Of a stretch of 5,055 nucleotides of DNA, positions 4,884-5,055 are shown piece after piece. Made by a program: the position numbers and the translations under genes. Numbering within the stretch: position 1 is the stretch's first letter; each line of letters starts with the position of its first letter. A model generated the notes under the pieces. The model was not told the origin of the DNA and did no database searches. It worked only from the letters and a program-made list of their open reading frames with translations. The DNA is from an uncultured Collinsella sp. (GTDB taxonomy: Bacteria > Actinomycetota > Coriobacteriia > Coriobacteriales > Coriobacteriaceae). Location of the stretch: assembly GCA_958418185.1 (NCBI GenBank), contig CATZEP010000110.1, positions 1 through 5,055 on the forward strand, in the 5' to 3' direction.

Positions 4884-5055
4884 CTACTCGTCGCGCTTCT
4901 CCTCGTGGCGAGCGGCAGCCCGCGCATCGTGGATGCCCTTGATGGCGGCATGGCGGGCGGTGCGGGCGTCGTGCATGGCGTCGCGGGCCTCGGCGGCCGT
5001 TGCCTTGGCAGAGCGCAGCTTGGCGGCCAAGTCGGGGTTGGTCTCGGCAACCGCG
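4884..5055 (-). CDS. C-terminus of an unidentified Ala/Arg-rich helical protein (partial)
   Basis: A minus-strand frame enters from the right edge and runs 56 codons to a TAG at 4884-4886. The visible end contains DLAAKLRSAKATAAEARDAM, then HDARTARHAA, IKGIHDARAA and ARHEEKRDE. It is strongly helical, with alternating Ala and charged residues (Arg, Lys, Asp, Glu, His), suggesting a coiled coil or a basic helical tail. An HDAR motif occurs twice, 13-14 residues apart. There is no membrane segment in the visible part. Codons use G or C at almost every third position, as expected for a real gene at this GC content, and the stop is followed by the shared terminator. The start and main domain lie outside the window, so I cannot name the family. 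Confidence 0.65.
   Translation of the reverse strand, partial: AVAETNPDLAAKLRSAKATAAEARDAMHDARTARHAAIKGIHDARAAARHEEKRDE

Overview
The window looks like chromosomal DNA from a high-GC (roughly 55-60% by eye) actinobacterium of the class Coriobacteriia. A Collinsella-like gut bacterium is my best guess. This rests on GC content, Shine-Dalgarno-led genes, GTG starts, and an Asp23/DUF2273 pair beside small zinc-ribbon membrane proteins. It is an inference from gene content and style, not a database match. I see no rRNA, tRNA, CRISPR array, insertion sequence or phage gene.

Layout. Positions 11-789 carry the end of an envelope-stress type operon: a small two-helix membrane protein (DUF2273) followed by an Asp23/Gls24 protein with a very acidic N-terminal tail, closed by a GC-rich hairpin at 841-878. 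Positions 995-2017 encode a YitT-family membrane protein (YitT membrane domain plus C-terminal DUF2179) with an unusual charged, alanine-rich N-terminal extension. Positions 2167-3483 encode a 438-residue protein with an N-terminal four-cysteine zinc ribbon, about six membrane helices and a Pro-Ala repeat tail, followed by a strong intrinsic terminator (3491-3528). Positions 3679-4287 encode a second protein with almost the same N-terminal zinc ribbon, joined to a DUF4234-type membrane domain. Thirteen bases later (4301-4777) comes a DUF2752 membrane protein with the CPGCGMTR motif, probably in the same transcript. A perfect hairpin at 4810-4848 separates these from a convergent, partial minus-strand gene (4884-5055) whose visible C-terminus is an alanine/arginine-rich helix.

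How the genes relate. All five complete or near-complete products other than Asp23 are integral membrane proteins, and Asp23 proteins are usually membrane-tethered by partners. The two zinc-ribbon proteins and the DUF2752 protein form a small membrane-protein cluster of unknown function. The shared ribbon on two different membrane bodies, separated by a terminator, is the most system-like signal here. I do not see a defence island, biosynthetic cluster or mobile element, and I do not claim a new system beyond this cluster. Non-coding stretches are all under 300 bases and hold terminators, inverted repeats and leader hairpins, described individually.
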